Source: Synechococcus sp. WH 8016
GTDB lineage: Bacteria > Cyanobacteriota > Cyanobacteriia > PCC-6307 > Cyanobiaceae
Direction: 5' to 3'
Assembly (NCBI RefSeq): GCF_000230675.1
Contig: NZ_AGIK01000001.1
Coordinates: forward strand, 62,001-126,000
Length of the DNA stretch: 64,000 nt
The notes below the pieces were generated by a model. The model made no database searches and was not told the DNA's origin. It saw nothing but the letters and a program-made list of their open reading frames with translations. How positions within the stretch are numbered: the first letter of the stretch is position 1; each line of letters begins with the position of its first letter. Shown here in pieces: positions 56,336 to 64,000 of the stretch. The position numbers and the translations under genes were made by a program.

Positions 56336-56506
56336 TTATAAGGCGCATACCGGTGGCAATGATTCAACTGTGATGTCGAAGGCTGCATCTCTGTTGTTGT
56401 CATTATTCTGCTGCAATTCAATCGCTTTGCTAGCAACTTCTAGGGCCAAATGCATTAATTGTCCATTTGGGATCGCTTCATTCTTTGCGGTGCTTGTTTT
56501 CGCCAT
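56336..56506 (-). CDS. Small hypothetical protein, 56 residues
   Basis: Frame MAKTSTAKNEAIPNGQLMHL, followed by a helix (ALEVASKAIELQQNN) and an acidic end (AAFDITVESLPPVCAL). Composition is that of a soluble helical protein and the frame is uninterrupted, but the ribosome binding site is weak. An overlapping frame at 56179-56436 has unlikely composition and is discarded. Confidence 0.5.
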   Translation of the reverse strand: MAKTSTAKNEAIPNGQLMHLALEVASKAIELQQNNDNNRDAAFDITVESLPPVCAL

Positions 56507-56707
56507 CAGTATCTGATTGATGAACAGTACTAAAACCTTATGGTCTTCCTTTGATGCGGTTTGTATCTATCCATACTCTCCTTGCTGTAGATCCTGTAAA
56601 AAGCCGATTTCTTTCGTTGGTCAGTTGATCACTCCCTGGCAAGCGAAGCTTTTTATCTTGTCCTATCTGCGGCGACAAAGGCGAGCAATCGCTTTGTGAT
56701 CGAAAGG

Positions 56708-56884
56708 TTAGTTCTTCGTTGGTGTCTGTGAACTCGAATGATCAAGCAGCTCAGCAGCCAATAGATCCTTGGCCAGTATCGATAAACCCACTCCCATCAG
56801 AGCGAGAGCGACGCCTTGATGGGCGTCTGCACTCTTAGATACTTTTCTGGAAAGCTCTAGGTGTTGTTTCCAGGAGAAGTGCAT
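56708..56884 (-). CDS. Small membrane-associated protein, 58 residues
   Basis: Reads MHFSWKQHLELSRKVSKSAD, then a hydrophobic segment (GVALALMGVGLSILAKDLLAAELL) and a polar tail. An in-frame Met six residues upstream (56902) is an alternative start. Pattern of a single-span or peripheral membrane protein. Function unknown. Confidence 0.5.
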   Translation of the reverse strand: MHFSWKQHLELSRKVSKSADAHQGVALALMGVGLSILAKDLLAAELLDHSSSQTPTKN

Positions 56885-57082
56885 CGAGGCCAGGCGTGAC
56901 AATGCTTTTTAGGCTAATTAGCTGTTTCAATCAAAGGCATAAGCGCCGTTAGGCAATGATCTGTAATAAGCGAAATGTAGTGAGTTGAGCATGTAATCGT
57001 CAAATCGGTTGCAATCACTACCTGATGGATTTGCGTCGTCATTGCTTAAGGGCTAACTTCAGCTCGCCAAGCAAAAAGACCC

Positions 57083-57259
57083 ATGGATCCAATTGCTTTG
57101 ACTATCGGGCAAATGTTCGAAATCGAGAAGTTTTCAAGAGAGATTGACGGTTCTAAAGACGTTGAGGAGTTGCAATCGATCGCTAAACAGTTGCTTGTCG
57201 CGTGGAAGCAGCAGCAAGCTGCATCAGCGTGGATCATCCGTCAGCAACAAGGCCTTTGA
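57083..57259 (+). CDS. Small helical protein, 58 residues, NblA-like layout
   Basis: Frame MDPIALTIGQMFEIEKFSRE, then DVEELQSIAKQLLVAWKQQQ and AASAWIIRQQ. Two amphipathic helices joined by a short turn, with a length and pattern reminiscent of NblA, the small adaptor for phycobilisome breakdown. The likeness is only in layout; no identity is claimed. A hairpin follows the stop. It is missed by a 60-residue gene cutoff. Confidence 0.65.
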   Translation: MDPIALTIGQMFEIEKFSREIDGSKDVEELQSIAKQLLVAWKQQQAASAWIIRQQQGL

Positions 57260-57286
57260 CTGCTTCGGAGCACAGCTCTAAGTTTC

Positions 57287-57313
57287 AAGCAGGAGTGGTT
57301 AGCTCTCCTGCTT
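57287..57313. terminator. Bidirectional hairpin between the 58-residue gene and the GAP-family gene
   Basis: AAGCAGGAG and CTCCTGCTT are perfect 9-bp arms around a 9-base loop. It lies between two converging genes. A T-run is weak on both sides, so terminator strength is uncertain. Confidence 0.65.
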
Positions 57314-57333
57314 GATTCGATTCAAGCGCTTGT

Positions 57334-58020
57334 TTAGGTCATGGTGAGACCACTAATTCCTTGCCAGCCGAGGTAGCCCCCGATCCCAATACTGACGGCG
57401 GCGACAACCAGCTCTCCTCGAGCAAAGAGCACTTCTTTTCCGCGTTCCAATACAGGCACAACCTTGTCGCGGCCAACCGCAACGGCAATCAATGGGGTGA
57501 GCAGCAAAAGGCTTGCTCCGATGGTGAAGGCCAAAAGACCAACCAGTTCTTGCCATGTAGGCAGTTGGGCCGCCAAGACCACCCCTGCTGATTTTGCGAA
57601 CAGCACGAGATCGTCGGGACTGGCAACTTCCGCCACCGCACCCAACAAAAGCAGCAGGGGAAGGGGCATGTTCACAAAGCGGTCCACGCTTGTGGTCCAT
57701 GCCGGAGGTGAGTCTCCATCGGTCAAGGAGCGCAGCAATTCCCTGCCTCCAACGGCGATTAAGGCTCCACCTGCGAGGAGATCCAATCCAGTGCGGTGAT
57801 GGGAGCCTTGCGTCATGTCCAGCACCAGCGAATGCCCCACGGTGACCAAAAGAACAGATGTCGCCATCGTGGTGATGATCCATCCCGCCACGAACCAGCC
57901 ACCACGTTGCAATGGCTGCGGTCCTAGGAGAAGCAGCAACAACACGGCGATGTGAATCGGGGATAGGCCGATGCCAGTTCCATAGGCGAGGAGCTCAGCC
58001 CAGAGCGTGGTGTCGCTCAT
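57334..58020 (-). CDS. GAP-family (LysE superfamily) transporter
   Basis: 228 residues, six or seven membrane segments. Starts TLWAELLAYGTGIGLSPIHIAVLLLLLLGP, the usual opening of GAP/Sap proteins with a conserved SPIH-type motif. AEVASPDDLVLFAKSAGVV is the second repeat's mark. Such proteins export lipids or small molecules in actinobacteria; the cargo here is unknown. ATG at 58020. No neighbour in the same operon. Confidence 0.8.
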   Translation of the reverse strand: MSDTTLWAELLAYGTGIGLSPIHIAVLLLLLLGPQPLQRGGWFVAGWIITTMATSVLLVTVGHSLVLDMTQGSHHRTGLDLLAGGALIAVGGRELLRSLTDGDSPPAWTTSVDRFVNMPLPLLLLLGAVAEVASPDDLVLFAKSAGVVLAAQLPTWQELVGLLAFTIGASLLLLTPLIAVAVGRDKVVPVLERGKEVLFARGELVVAAVSIGIGGYLGWQGISGLTMT

Positions 58021-58387
58021 CGTTTAGTGGAAACACAAAATGCCAGCTCGATCGTATTAGGGCCTGCGCTCAATCAGCTACTTTGAGCCTCTCCTCAAGC
58101 GGGGTGTCTGCTTGATGGTGAACTGCCTGGACGGTTCCACATCGGAGTTCATTATTGCAGTGCATCATCCCAGTTCTTCCAGGCTAAGACTTGATTTTGG
58201 CCAGCTGAAAAAGATTTAATAGAATTGAATACGATGAAAAAATAACCCTAAGCTATTGAAAAAGCTGGCAGTGCCGGACTGATTGTTTTCGATTGGGGGA
58301 CTCATTGCGACATTCAGCATCCCCTTCCCTCCTTCGGATTTTGCATTGCCTTTGCTTTTGCCTTTTTGTTGTCGCTACTTTGATTGG
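58021..58387. other. Promoter-containing spacer, 367 bases
   Basis: AT-rich divergent gap between the GAP-family gene and the secreted protein gene. No RNA gene or repeat beyond short direct AAGCT copies was seen. Confidence 0.4.
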
Positions 58388-58816
58388 ATGAAACGTTTTC
58401 TTGTTCTCAGCGGTCTGCTTTTTTCAGCGTCTCCTGCCTTGGCCGATAACGTCCTTTTTCTGGAGTGCAAGACAACCACACGAGCTATTTTTACTGAAAT
58501 TAAAACTCAGAAGCTGATCAAAGAGGAAACAAAAGAAGAAACATTGTTTTTGAAGATTGACCTCGCTAACAATAGGTTCATGTCCCATAAGGACAGTCAA
58601 TGGGATGAGGCACAAATGACAGACCGTAGCCTAAAAGCTGATCTCAACAAAAATGAAAACGGTTTGTCGTTAAACGGGACCTTGGAGATAGAGATTAATC
58701 CGCCGGGTCAATTAAGCTCAGAGATAGATTTTATCGCTTGGATGATTGTAACCAAGGTGAATATGAACGGCCATTGCAATGAAGTTAATCAGTCTGTATT
58801 TGATGCTGCAAAATAA
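58388..58816 (+). CDS. Secreted protein of unknown function, 142 residues
   Basis: Signal peptide (KRFLVLSGLLFSASPALA), then a mature part with DNVLFLECKTTTRAIFTEIKTQKLIKEETKEE, ending VNMNGHCNEVNQSVF. Two cysteines may pair. The strand-rich core looks like a small periplasmic domain. ATG at 58388 fits the signal peptide; an earlier in-frame start adds 35 residues that break it. Converges on the next gene. Confidence 0.65.
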   Translation: MKRFLVLSGLLFSASPALADNVLFLECKTTTRAIFTEIKTQKLIKEETKEETLFLKIDLANNRFMSHKDSQWDEAQMTDRSLKADLNKNENGLSLNGTLEIEINPPGQLSSEIDFIAWMIVTKVNMNGHCNEVNQSVFDAAK

Positions 58817-58845
58817 TCAGCTGGGGCCCTGGTTAATCTTCTTTC

Positions 58846-59196
58846 TTATTCAGGTGGATTCGCATTTGTATAGCCGTCAATGGTGCTGAGCAGATGTTTG
58901 GTAATGGCATCAACGCCAATCAGGCGCTCTACCGGTTCTTCTGTATGGTCGCAATCTTCGTCACCATCGGCATCAAGTTCGCAAGATAGGCCTTCATAGG
59001 TGACAACGAGGGTGGGCGCGCTATCGACTTGAAGCTTTTCTGCAAGGGCGGTGAACCCGCCATCAGGTCCACGTAAGGGAACGAATTCGAGTGTGGCTTG
59101 TTGAGGCTTTGTAAGTGTTTCTACGTACGCTTTGAGTTTTGCGGTGGGTTCGCAATCTGGCAGTGTGAACACGTATAAAACGTACGGCTTCATCAT
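58846..59196 (-). CDS. Thioredoxin-fold-like protein, 116 residues
   Basis: Starts MKPYVLYVFTLPDCEPTAKLKAYVETL, with a C-x2-T where thioredoxins have the CxxC. It continues with VPLRGPDGGFTALAEKLQVDSAPTLVVTYEG, including the cis-proline SAPT. An acidic insert (CELDADGDEDCDH) is unusual. The single active-site cysteine rules out normal dithiol exchange; glutaredoxin-like or structural use is possible. Family assignment by pattern only. Confidence 0.6.
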   Translation of the reverse strand: MMKPYVLYVFTLPDCEPTAKLKAYVETLTKPQQATLEFVPLRGPDGGFTALAEKLQVDSAPTLVVTYEGLSCELDADGDEDCDHTEEPVERLIGVDAITKHLLSTIDGYTNANPPE

Positions 59197-59583
59197 GTTC
59201 GTGTACCTTTAGTAGGTAGAAATTACCAGTTATCCTGGCAGCTTCTGAACCCGCATTGTAGCGATCGTGCGGATGGGAATTCATTCCGTTGTGATAGTTG
59301 ACGAACGAAACATATTGGAACCCTGCATTCACGGCTTTCTCGTTTGAGAGGCTTGGGCTAGGCATGGATGTTCGCCGCTAAAAAGTTTGCTTATCTGTGT
59401 TGTTTCTTAAGTCTCTTGAAAGGCAGCCTTGCTGCAGGGGCGTTGACTTGAATGGTGATGGATTAGGGCAGCTGACTCTTGGAGTTTGCCGTTGGTTTGT
59501 ATCAACGAGTGAGCAAAGTTTGAATAGCTATACAGCCAAGGCAAGCGATGTGCCAACAAAAATGATTTGTTTCATAAAAAAGA

Positions 59584-59606
59584 ACGGTCGCATTCTCCAA
59601 GACCGT
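59584..59606 (-). terminator. Minus-strand hairpin terminator
   Basis: ACGGTC and GACCGT arms with an 11-base loop, followed on the minus strand by TCTTTTTTATG. No protein gene lies just upstream on that strand, so it may end a small RNA. Confidence 0.65.
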
Positions 59607-59680
59607 CCCTTTTGTATGGAGCTAAAACTCCCCAGTCATAGCTCCACAACAAAGATGGCTTAGGGATGGAGAAATGTCCG

Positions 59681-59837
59681 TAGAGATACATACCCATTTT
59701 TCTGTGAGGGTCGGGGGTGGTTCAGCACAAAAAAAGAGTGACGGTCTCCAACGCCACCCTCCCACTGAAGAGATCCAGTCTCTTCAGCAGAAGCTTGAAC
59801 TGGAAGTCTTGTTTCGTACATAGAGATACATACGCAT
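59681..59837. repeat. Direct repeat, 17 bp, copies 140 bases apart
   Basis: TAGAGATACATAC(C/G)CAT occurs at 59681-59697 and 59821-59837 with one mismatch. The copies enclose two hairpins. They could be target-site-like duplications, binding sites or relics. Confidence 0.8.
59738..59757 (-). terminator. Terminator downstream of the histidine phosphatase gene
   Basis: Read on the minus strand: GTGGCG / CGTCAC stem with one G-U pair, 8-base loop, then TCTTTTTTTG. It lies about 100 bases past the stop of the histidine phosphatase gene. Confidence 0.65.
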
Positions 59838-59861
59838 TGGCGATAGAACGCTGCCAAGCCT

Positions 59862-60455
59862 CTAAAACAAGCCATTGGTAGGGGCATTCCAGCGGGTGAT
59901 CGCACGTTGCCCTCGCTCGAAGCCCAGGATGCAAATCGTTCCTGTGCCGAGCTGGAACAGGCGCCCACCGGTTGCTCCGAGTCCCAACCAGGTGCCTGTC
60001 AGCGCACGAAGCAAATGTCCGTGGGCGAATAAGGCAACATCCCCTTCCCCCGGCTCCGCTAGGGCGCTGGTAATGGATTGTTCACAGCGTTGTTGAACGG
60101 CTTCCGCATCTTCTCCATTGGGGCAGCCATGGCTCCAGACCGTCCAGTTCGGAATGCTCTTGCGAATCTCAGGGGTTGTGATTCCTTCGTAATCGCCGTA
60201 ATCCCATTCGCGCAAGCTTTCCATGATCCGTCGTTGTTGGCCTAGGCCACCGAGTTCGCAGGTGCGTTTTGCCCGTTGAAGCGGTGAACTAAACACAGCT
60301 GCAAACCGATGGGATGTGAGGGCAGGCGCAAGCAGCCTGGCCTCTTCTTCGCCCTCCGGCAGCAAGGGCAAATCGGTGTTGCCGGTGTGCCGTCCATTTT
60401 TGGCCCATTCAGTGGCTCCGTGTCGAAGCAACCAGATCTGACGTTCATGGCCCAT
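59862..60455 (-). CDS. Histidine phosphatase family protein
   Basis: 197 residues. The phosphohistidine motif is LLRHGATEWAKNGRHTGNTDLPL, and the second catalytic histidine is in VALFAHGHLLRALTG. SSPLQRAKRTCEL is the usual arginine loop. Substrates in this family range from sugar phosphates to alpha-ribazole phosphate; the nearby cobB gene makes a cobalamin link possible but not shown. ATG at 60455. Confidence 0.9.
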   Translation of the reverse strand: MGHERQIWLLRHGATEWAKNGRHTGNTDLPLLPEGEEEARLLAPALTSHRFAAVFSSPLQRAKRTCELGGLGQQRRIMESLREWDYGDYEGITTPEIRKSIPNWTVWSHGCPNGEDAEAVQQRCEQSITSALAEPGEGDVALFAHGHLLRALTGTWLGLGATGGRLFQLGTGTICILGFERGQRAITRWNAPTNGLF

Positions 60456-60499
60456 GGTGTGGATTAGCTCAGTTGAAGATCGGTGCTGTCTGGTCCCTC

Positions 60500-60850
60500 T
60501 TAAGCCCGAATGTCAAACCAGTCATTGCCCGTGACGGGCATTTTGGAGAGCAGCACCCTTTTGACGGTTGCCGTGCTCGGGCCGCGCTCACACCACAGAC
60601 GAAATTCGTTCAAGGCCATTTCGCCTCCTTCGGCCTGAACCTCCACTCTCCCGTCCTTGAGATTTCGAACCCAACCGCAAAGTTCGAGGTCGAGGGCGCG
60701 TCGCCGGCAGCTGTTTCTGAATCCCACCCCTTGCACGCTGCCTTCGATCAGGAACCGCCAGCGCTCCTTCAAGGGCTGTTGTCTCTGACGCGTGGCCTTT
60801 ATGAATCGGTCGCTATCTGATTCGCCACGGTTTCGAGAGCGTCGCGCCAT
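60500..60850 (-). CDS. Acylphosphatase
   Basis: 116 residues. Hydrolyses acyl phosphates. Signature EGSVQGVGFRNSCRRRALDLELCGWVRNLKDGRVEVQAEG holds the active arginine and asparagine. A basic N-terminal tail of about 25 residues precedes the domain, longer than in the 90-residue classic form. ATG at 60850 is preferred to the far-upstream start at 60922, which lies inside cobB. The first 52 bases overlap the cobB end. Confidence 0.92.
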   Translation of the reverse strand: MARRSRNRGESDSDRFIKATRQRQQPLKERWRFLIEGSVQGVGFRNSCRRRALDLELCGWVRNLKDGRVEVQAEGGEMALNEFRLWCERGPSTATVKRVLLSKMPVTGNDWFDIRA

Positions 60851-62187
60851 CGGCATGAGATCGTCGATGAGCTGGCCCAGTGAAGATGCACCCAGCTTGC
60901 GTGAACGGTTGGAAGTGCCCATCCTTCTTCTCTGCGATCAACATGCCAGCCATCAACCTGCCACAGCGATTGCCATCTGCCCACAGGTTCCTCGCTGAGT
61001 TGCCAGCGGTGAAATTCATGCCCCATCCACTGATCACCTGCCTTCAAAAGCAAGCTGTCACAGCTTGCCGTTAGGCGGCGATATCCCACCTGCAATGTCC
61101 CGCGTTGGGCGTGAAACGGCAAGACGCCCGCCATGGCATGGGTTTCTCCTTCCCCGTCCATCAGGCTGGTGCCCAACATCAACATGCCGCCACATTCGGC
61201 ATACAGCGGTTTGTGTTGCAGCCAGTCGCGCAGTCCTGACAGGCTTTGTTGGCAACGGCTGAGTTGTTTGGCGTGGAGTTCTGGGAAGCCTCCTGGGATC
61301 ACCAGTCCATAGGCCTCTTGCGGTAACGGTTCATCCTCCAAGGGGTGCCAAGGGATCACTGGCATCCCCATCGCCTCGAGGCAATCCTGCATCTCGGGGT
61401 AACGGAAATGAAACGCGTTGTCTTGGGCGACGGCCACTGGTAGGGGCTCTCGCTTGCTGTCCTCTGCCAGAGCCTTGGCCAACACGGTTTGTATCGGTTC
61501 TGGACCTGGCGTTGGCGCTTGCATCAACCGCTCAAAAACCCCCATCTGGAGATGTTGATCAGCGATCGCCGCCCATTGCCCCAGGCGAACGTTCAGTTGA
61601 TCTAGTTCATGGGCTGGTGCCAAGCCCAAATGTCGACTGGGGAGATCGAGGCTTGAATCCCGCGGAAGGCACCCCAGGCATGGCACATTGATCGCCGCCA
61701 ACACCTCTTCAAGAAGGGAGCGATGGCGCTCCGTGCTCACGCGATTGAGCACCACACCTGCGAAATGCAGGTCGGGGTCAAGATCACGAAATCCGCTCAC
61801 GAGCGCGGCGAGTGATCGCGCCTGGCCGCCGGCATCCACCACCAACACCACCGGCAACTGAAGGTGTTTGGCCACGGCGGCGCTGCTCCCTTCTCCGGTT
61901 GAGCCGATCCCATCGAACAGCCCCATCACCCCCTCCACGAGGGCTAGGTCGCAGCGACCTCCATAGCCATGGAAACTGGTCTTCACCCAGTCGGGTCCGC
62001 ACAAGGGCAGATCCAAGTTGCGGCATGGGCGCCCCGCACTGGCCCCAAGCAGTTGGGGGTCGAGGTAATCGGGTCCCACCTTGAAGGGTTGAATGCTCAA
62101 TCCCTTCTGTTGCGCCCAAGCGATCAGGCTGAGGCTGAGCAGGGTTTTGCCGCTGCTGCTAGAGGGAGCAGCGATCACACAGGCCAT
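60799..62187 (-). CDS. cobB: Cobyrinate a,c-diamide synthase
   Basis: 462 residues. ATP- and glutamine-dependent amidation of side chains a and c in cobalamin synthesis. The N-terminal ATPase loop reads APSSSSGKTLLSLSLIAWA; the C-terminal amidotransferase domain has its cysteine in YAECGGMLML and its histidine in GHEFHRW. The family VEGVMGLFDG motif is present. ATG at 62187. Downstream of opcA by 16 bases and overlapping the acylphosphatase gene. Confidence 0.96.
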   Translation of the reverse strand: MACVIAAPSSSSGKTLLSLSLIAWAQQKGLSIQPFKVGPDYLDPQLLGASAGRPCRNLDLPLCGPDWVKTSFHGYGGRCDLALVEGVMGLFDGIGSTGEGSSAAVAKHLQLPVVLVVDAGGQARSLAALVSGFRDLDPDLHFAGVVLNRVSTERHRSLLEEVLAAINVPCLGCLPRDSSLDLPSRHLGLAPAHELDQLNVRLGQWAAIADQHLQMGVFERLMQAPTPGPEPIQTVLAKALAEDSKREPLPVAVAQDNAFHFRYPEMQDCLEAMGMPVIPWHPLEDEPLPQEAYGLVIPGGFPELHAKQLSRCQQSLSGLRDWLQHKPLYAECGGMLMLGTSLMDGEGETHAMAGVLPFHAQRGTLQVGYRRLTASCDSLLLKAGDQWMGHEFHRWQLSEEPVGRWQSLWQVDGWHVDRREEGWALPTVHASWVHLHWASSSTISCRWRDALETVANQIATDS

Positions 62188-62203
62188 GCTGCTCAGCTAG
62201 GAA

Positions 62204-63499
62204 TCAACTGAGAAGCTTGGCAGCTAGAGGGGCCGCCGCCGCCAAGAGCGGGTTGGAGGAATCGTGCCCACCCTCAAGCAGTCGAGCCATGTCGGCTTCC
62301 ACATGGGTATGAAGCAAGGGCACCACCTCTTCCACGAGTTCCATGCTGGCCATGCCCCCGGCTTCGAGGCGCATGCAACCTCCGGATTCCGCGCAGAGAA
62401 TCACACACATCGCCCCACCCTGTTCGGGTTTAGAAATGATCCGCAGCCCCACGATTTGTCCCGGATGAATACTGGGTTGCCCCATGGGTACGGGAGACAC
62501 CCGTAGCGGCACTTCGGTTCCATCGGGACGTTGGAACACGGCGCTGATCGTGGAATCGCTGGTTTTGGCCTCATGCCGATGGGTGGTCTTCAGGGTCCAG
62601 CCCAGTCGATCGGCGATCCAAGAGGCCAGCAGCAGGCCTTGGACCGGGTGATCTCCCTCAACATCAATGTCGAGTTGCACCACATGGCTGAGGGCATCGC
62701 GACGCTGCGGCGGATCGAACACCATCGCCAGGGTTTGATGCCAGCTGCCCAGCCTTAACCAGTTCAGGTCATTGACGGCTTGGCCGCTTGCGAGCCTATT
62801 GGCGAGCAGGGTTAGGCAGTAAGAAGGATCACCAAGAGCGGAATCGAGAATCAGCCTGCGAGGCGCGATCGAGAGCTGCTCCAGTAGCTCAGGCGACTCA
62901 TCGAGGGGTCCGTTCCACCACACCCAGGAGGGCAGGTCTTCAGGAAGCAGGGGCTGCAAGGTGTTGAGTCCCTCTCGCAGGGCTCCAGTTCCGCCGCGGA
63001 GCACCACCACATCTCCACAAGCAACCGTGCCCCCGCCCTCTTCCGGTAAGGGGCAATAGGCGGCCACCAGGGTTTCTAACGGGCGGCTGGAATCCAGGCT
63101 GGGGGCAAGGGTGATCAAGCGCCGTGGCCTCAGGGCACTCAAGGCCCCGTCCACATGTTGACCACGAAGGTCATCACTGGTTTGGCTGCCATCAATTTTG
63201 GCCAGGCTGTTAGATACCGAGCTTCCCAGCGGCGGGGTGCTGAGGGGCAGATCAAGATCGAGCACCGCTTTCCGTCCAGCCTTTTCCACCTCATCGCGTT
63301 GCACGCCCATGATTGGGCCCCCGAGTCTTCCTGTGCGGACCAGTTGCTGTTCCACCCATGCCGGCTGCCAGATCAACAGGCAGAAGGTGTGAGCCCCAAT
63401 GCTGCTTTCTTGATCGCCGGACCACAGCTGATCGAGGTAATGAGGAACTTCCGAAGGGGGTAGCTCGAGGGGGGTTTGAAGCGTGAGCTGAGGAGACAT
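62204..63499 (-). CDS. opcA: Glucose-6-phosphate dehydrogenase assembly protein OpcA
   Basis: 431 residues. OpcA is needed for full activity of Zwf in cyanobacteria and couples it to redox state. Seen: LELPPSEVPHYLDQLW near the start, HTFCLLIWQPAWVEQQLVRTGRLGGPI and WVWWNGPLDESPELLEQL in the middle, and MCVILCAESGGCMRLEAGGMASMELVEEVVPLLHTH at the end. ATG at 63499, 58 bases after the zwf stop. Confidence 0.95.
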   Translation of the reverse strand: MSPQLTLQTPLELPPSEVPHYLDQLWSGDQESSIGAHTFCLLIWQPAWVEQQLVRTGRLGGPIMGVQRDEVEKAGRKAVLDLDLPLSTPPLGSSVSNSLAKIDGSQTSDDLRGQHVDGALSALRPRRLITLAPSLDSSRPLETLVAAYCPLPEEGGGTVACGDVVVLRGGTGALREGLNTLQPLLPEDLPSWVWWNGPLDESPELLEQLSIAPRRLILDSALGDPSYCLTLLANRLASGQAVNDLNWLRLGSWHQTLAMVFDPPQRRDALSHVVQLDIDVEGDHPVQGLLLASWIADRLGWTLKTTHRHEAKTSDSTISAVFQRPDGTEVPLRVSPVPMGQPSIHPGQIVGLRIISKPEQGGAMCVILCAESGGCMRLEAGGMASMELVEEVVPLLHTHVEADMARLLEGGHDSSNPLLAAAAPLAAKLLS

Positions 63500-63557
63500 G
63501 TTGCGGCCTGAGGAAGGGCGGAAACGAGGTGAAATTGGATCTTGTTTTGGGCTTGAT

Positions 63558-64000
63558 CTAGGGGCGACGCCAGAGCAGACCGTCTTGGGCTAACAGGGCA
63601 TCGGCAGCGGCAGGTCCCCAGGTGCGTGACTCGTAGGGGTGAATAGGCAGTTTCCAGGGGCTGTCTTCGATCAGTTCCAGCAGAGGGGTGTAAAGCCTCC
63701 AAGCTGCCTCCACCTCATCGCTCCGGGTGAAGAGCGTTGGATCGCTCAACATGGCGTCTGCGAGAAGGCGTACATAGCCCTCATCCGATGGTTCGCCAAA
63801 GGACTCGTCATAGGAAAATTCCATCTCGACAGGCCGGCTGCGCATCCCTGAGCCTGGAGATTTCACTTCAAATTTGAATTCAGCACCTTCATCGGGCTGA
63901 ATGCGCAGGATGAGCTGGTTGGCCGTTGGACTGCCACCGGCAGCATCGAAGAGGTGAACGGGGGCTTCGCGGAAGGTCAACACCACTTCGCTCAGGCGCT
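63558..64000 (-). CDS. zwf: Glucose-6-phosphate dehydrogenase, C-terminal part (runs off the window)
   Basis: Only the last 146 or so residues are in the window; the frame continues past base 64000. The visible part, FREAPVHLFDAAGG, QLILRIQPDEGAEFKFEVKSPG, ADAMLSDPTLFTRSDEVEAAW and HPYESRTWGPAAADALL, is typical of Zwf. It opens the oxidative pentose phosphate path. zwf-opcA order is standard in cyanobacteria. Confidence 0.96.
   Translation of the reverse strand, partial: RLSEVVLTFREAPVHLFDAAGGSPTANQLILRIQPDEGAEFKFEVKSPGSGMRSRPVEMEFSYDESFGEPSDEGYVRLLADAMLSDPTLFTRSDEVEAAWRLYTPLLELIEDSPWKLPIHPYESRTWGPAAADALLAQDGLLWRRP

Larger units (their letters stand above)
59197..59861. other. Hairpin-rich region without a clear gene, 665 bases
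   Basis: Contains four inverted repeats (59584-59606, 59618-59645, 59738-59757, 59765-59787) and a 17-bp direct repeat (59681-59697 and 59821-59837). Frames at 59063-59365 (minus) and 59397-59663 (plus) were judged unlikely. Two hairpins are followed by T-runs on the minus strand. Confidence 0.5.

Noticed and set aside
56179-56436. 85-codon minus frame beside the 56-residue gene
   Set aside because: Overlaps the better frame at 56336-56506 and has unlikely composition.
59063-59365. 100-codon minus frame starting MPSPSLSNEKAVNAGFQYVSF
   Set aside because: Second half is out of frame with and inside the thioredoxin-fold-like gene; the first half alone is not convincing.
59397-59663. 88-codon plus frame
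   Set aside because: Runs through the hairpin/terminator region and has no motif.

Overview
The window reads as a chromosomal segment of a marine unicellular cyanobacterium, most like Synechococcus subcluster 5.1. The evidence is the gene set: petG, a plant-type ferredoxin, cytochrome cM, chlI, lycopene beta-cyclase, GGPP synthase, GuaB3, a cyAbrB regulator, a CAAD/CURT1-type thylakoid protein, OpcA with Zwf, and the sRNA Yfr1 lying between guaB3 and trxA. The strain or clade cannot be named from the sequence alone. Coding density is high and most genes are housekeeping. I see no prophage, CRISPR array, rRNA, tRNA or intact insertion sequence. The only mobile-element trace is a broken REP-associated (Y1) transposase at about 7.1-7.6 kb.

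Layout. 0-6.9 kb: MFS permease, polA, an HlyD-type adaptor and ychF. 6.9-9.6 kb: accessory stretch with the broken transposase, an outer-membrane barrel, a small membrane protein and a 9-bp tandem repeat. 9.2-19.1 kb: an operon of MFS permease, Coq4-family protein and small secreted protein; a DUF1400 hydrolase; an oligopeptide ABC permease/binding-protein pair; hom, sufE and 5-formyl-THF cyclo-ligase. 19.1-27.4 kb: gene-poor accessory region with a Tat-exported beta-carbonic anhydrase, cyAbrB, SelO and several unknown small proteins. 27.4-32.7 kb: compact minus-strand run cytM-trmJ-(beta-lactamase-like)-DUF3370-chlI-ruvC, mostly with overlapping stops and starts. 32.7-36.5 kb: petG facing rsmD, then hisH, trxA, Yfr1, guaB3 and the CAAD protein. 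36.6-45 kb: gyrA-crtL, a GH57 glucan enzyme, leuA and an orphan sugar-ABC permease. 45-49.3 kb: Nif11-like peptide, ferredoxin and a run of small conserved genes ending in an RluA-type pseudouridine synthase. 49.3-55.3 kb: 7TM-HD phosphodiesterase, folD, crtE, a DUF212 protein and a Dda/RecD-like helicase. 55.3-59.9 kb: second gene-poor region with several proteins under 60 residues, a GAP-family transporter and a hairpin-rich stretch. 59.9-64 kb: zwf (cut by the edge)-opcA-cobB-acylphosphatase and a histidine phosphatase.

The genes cover photosynthetic electron transfer (petG, ferredoxin, cytM), pigment and isoprenoid supply (chlI, crtE, crtL), oxidative pentose phosphate flow (zwf, opcA), amino-acid synthesis (hom, leuA, hisH), and folate and cobalamin metabolism. 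I found no convincing new multi-gene system. The points most worth checking are Yfr1, the unannotated small proteins in the two gene-poor regions (26.7 kb and 55.6-57.3 kb), the Coq4-family operon, the Nif11 peptide with no visible maturation partner, and the tandem hairpins with two terminators at 59.57-59.84 kb.
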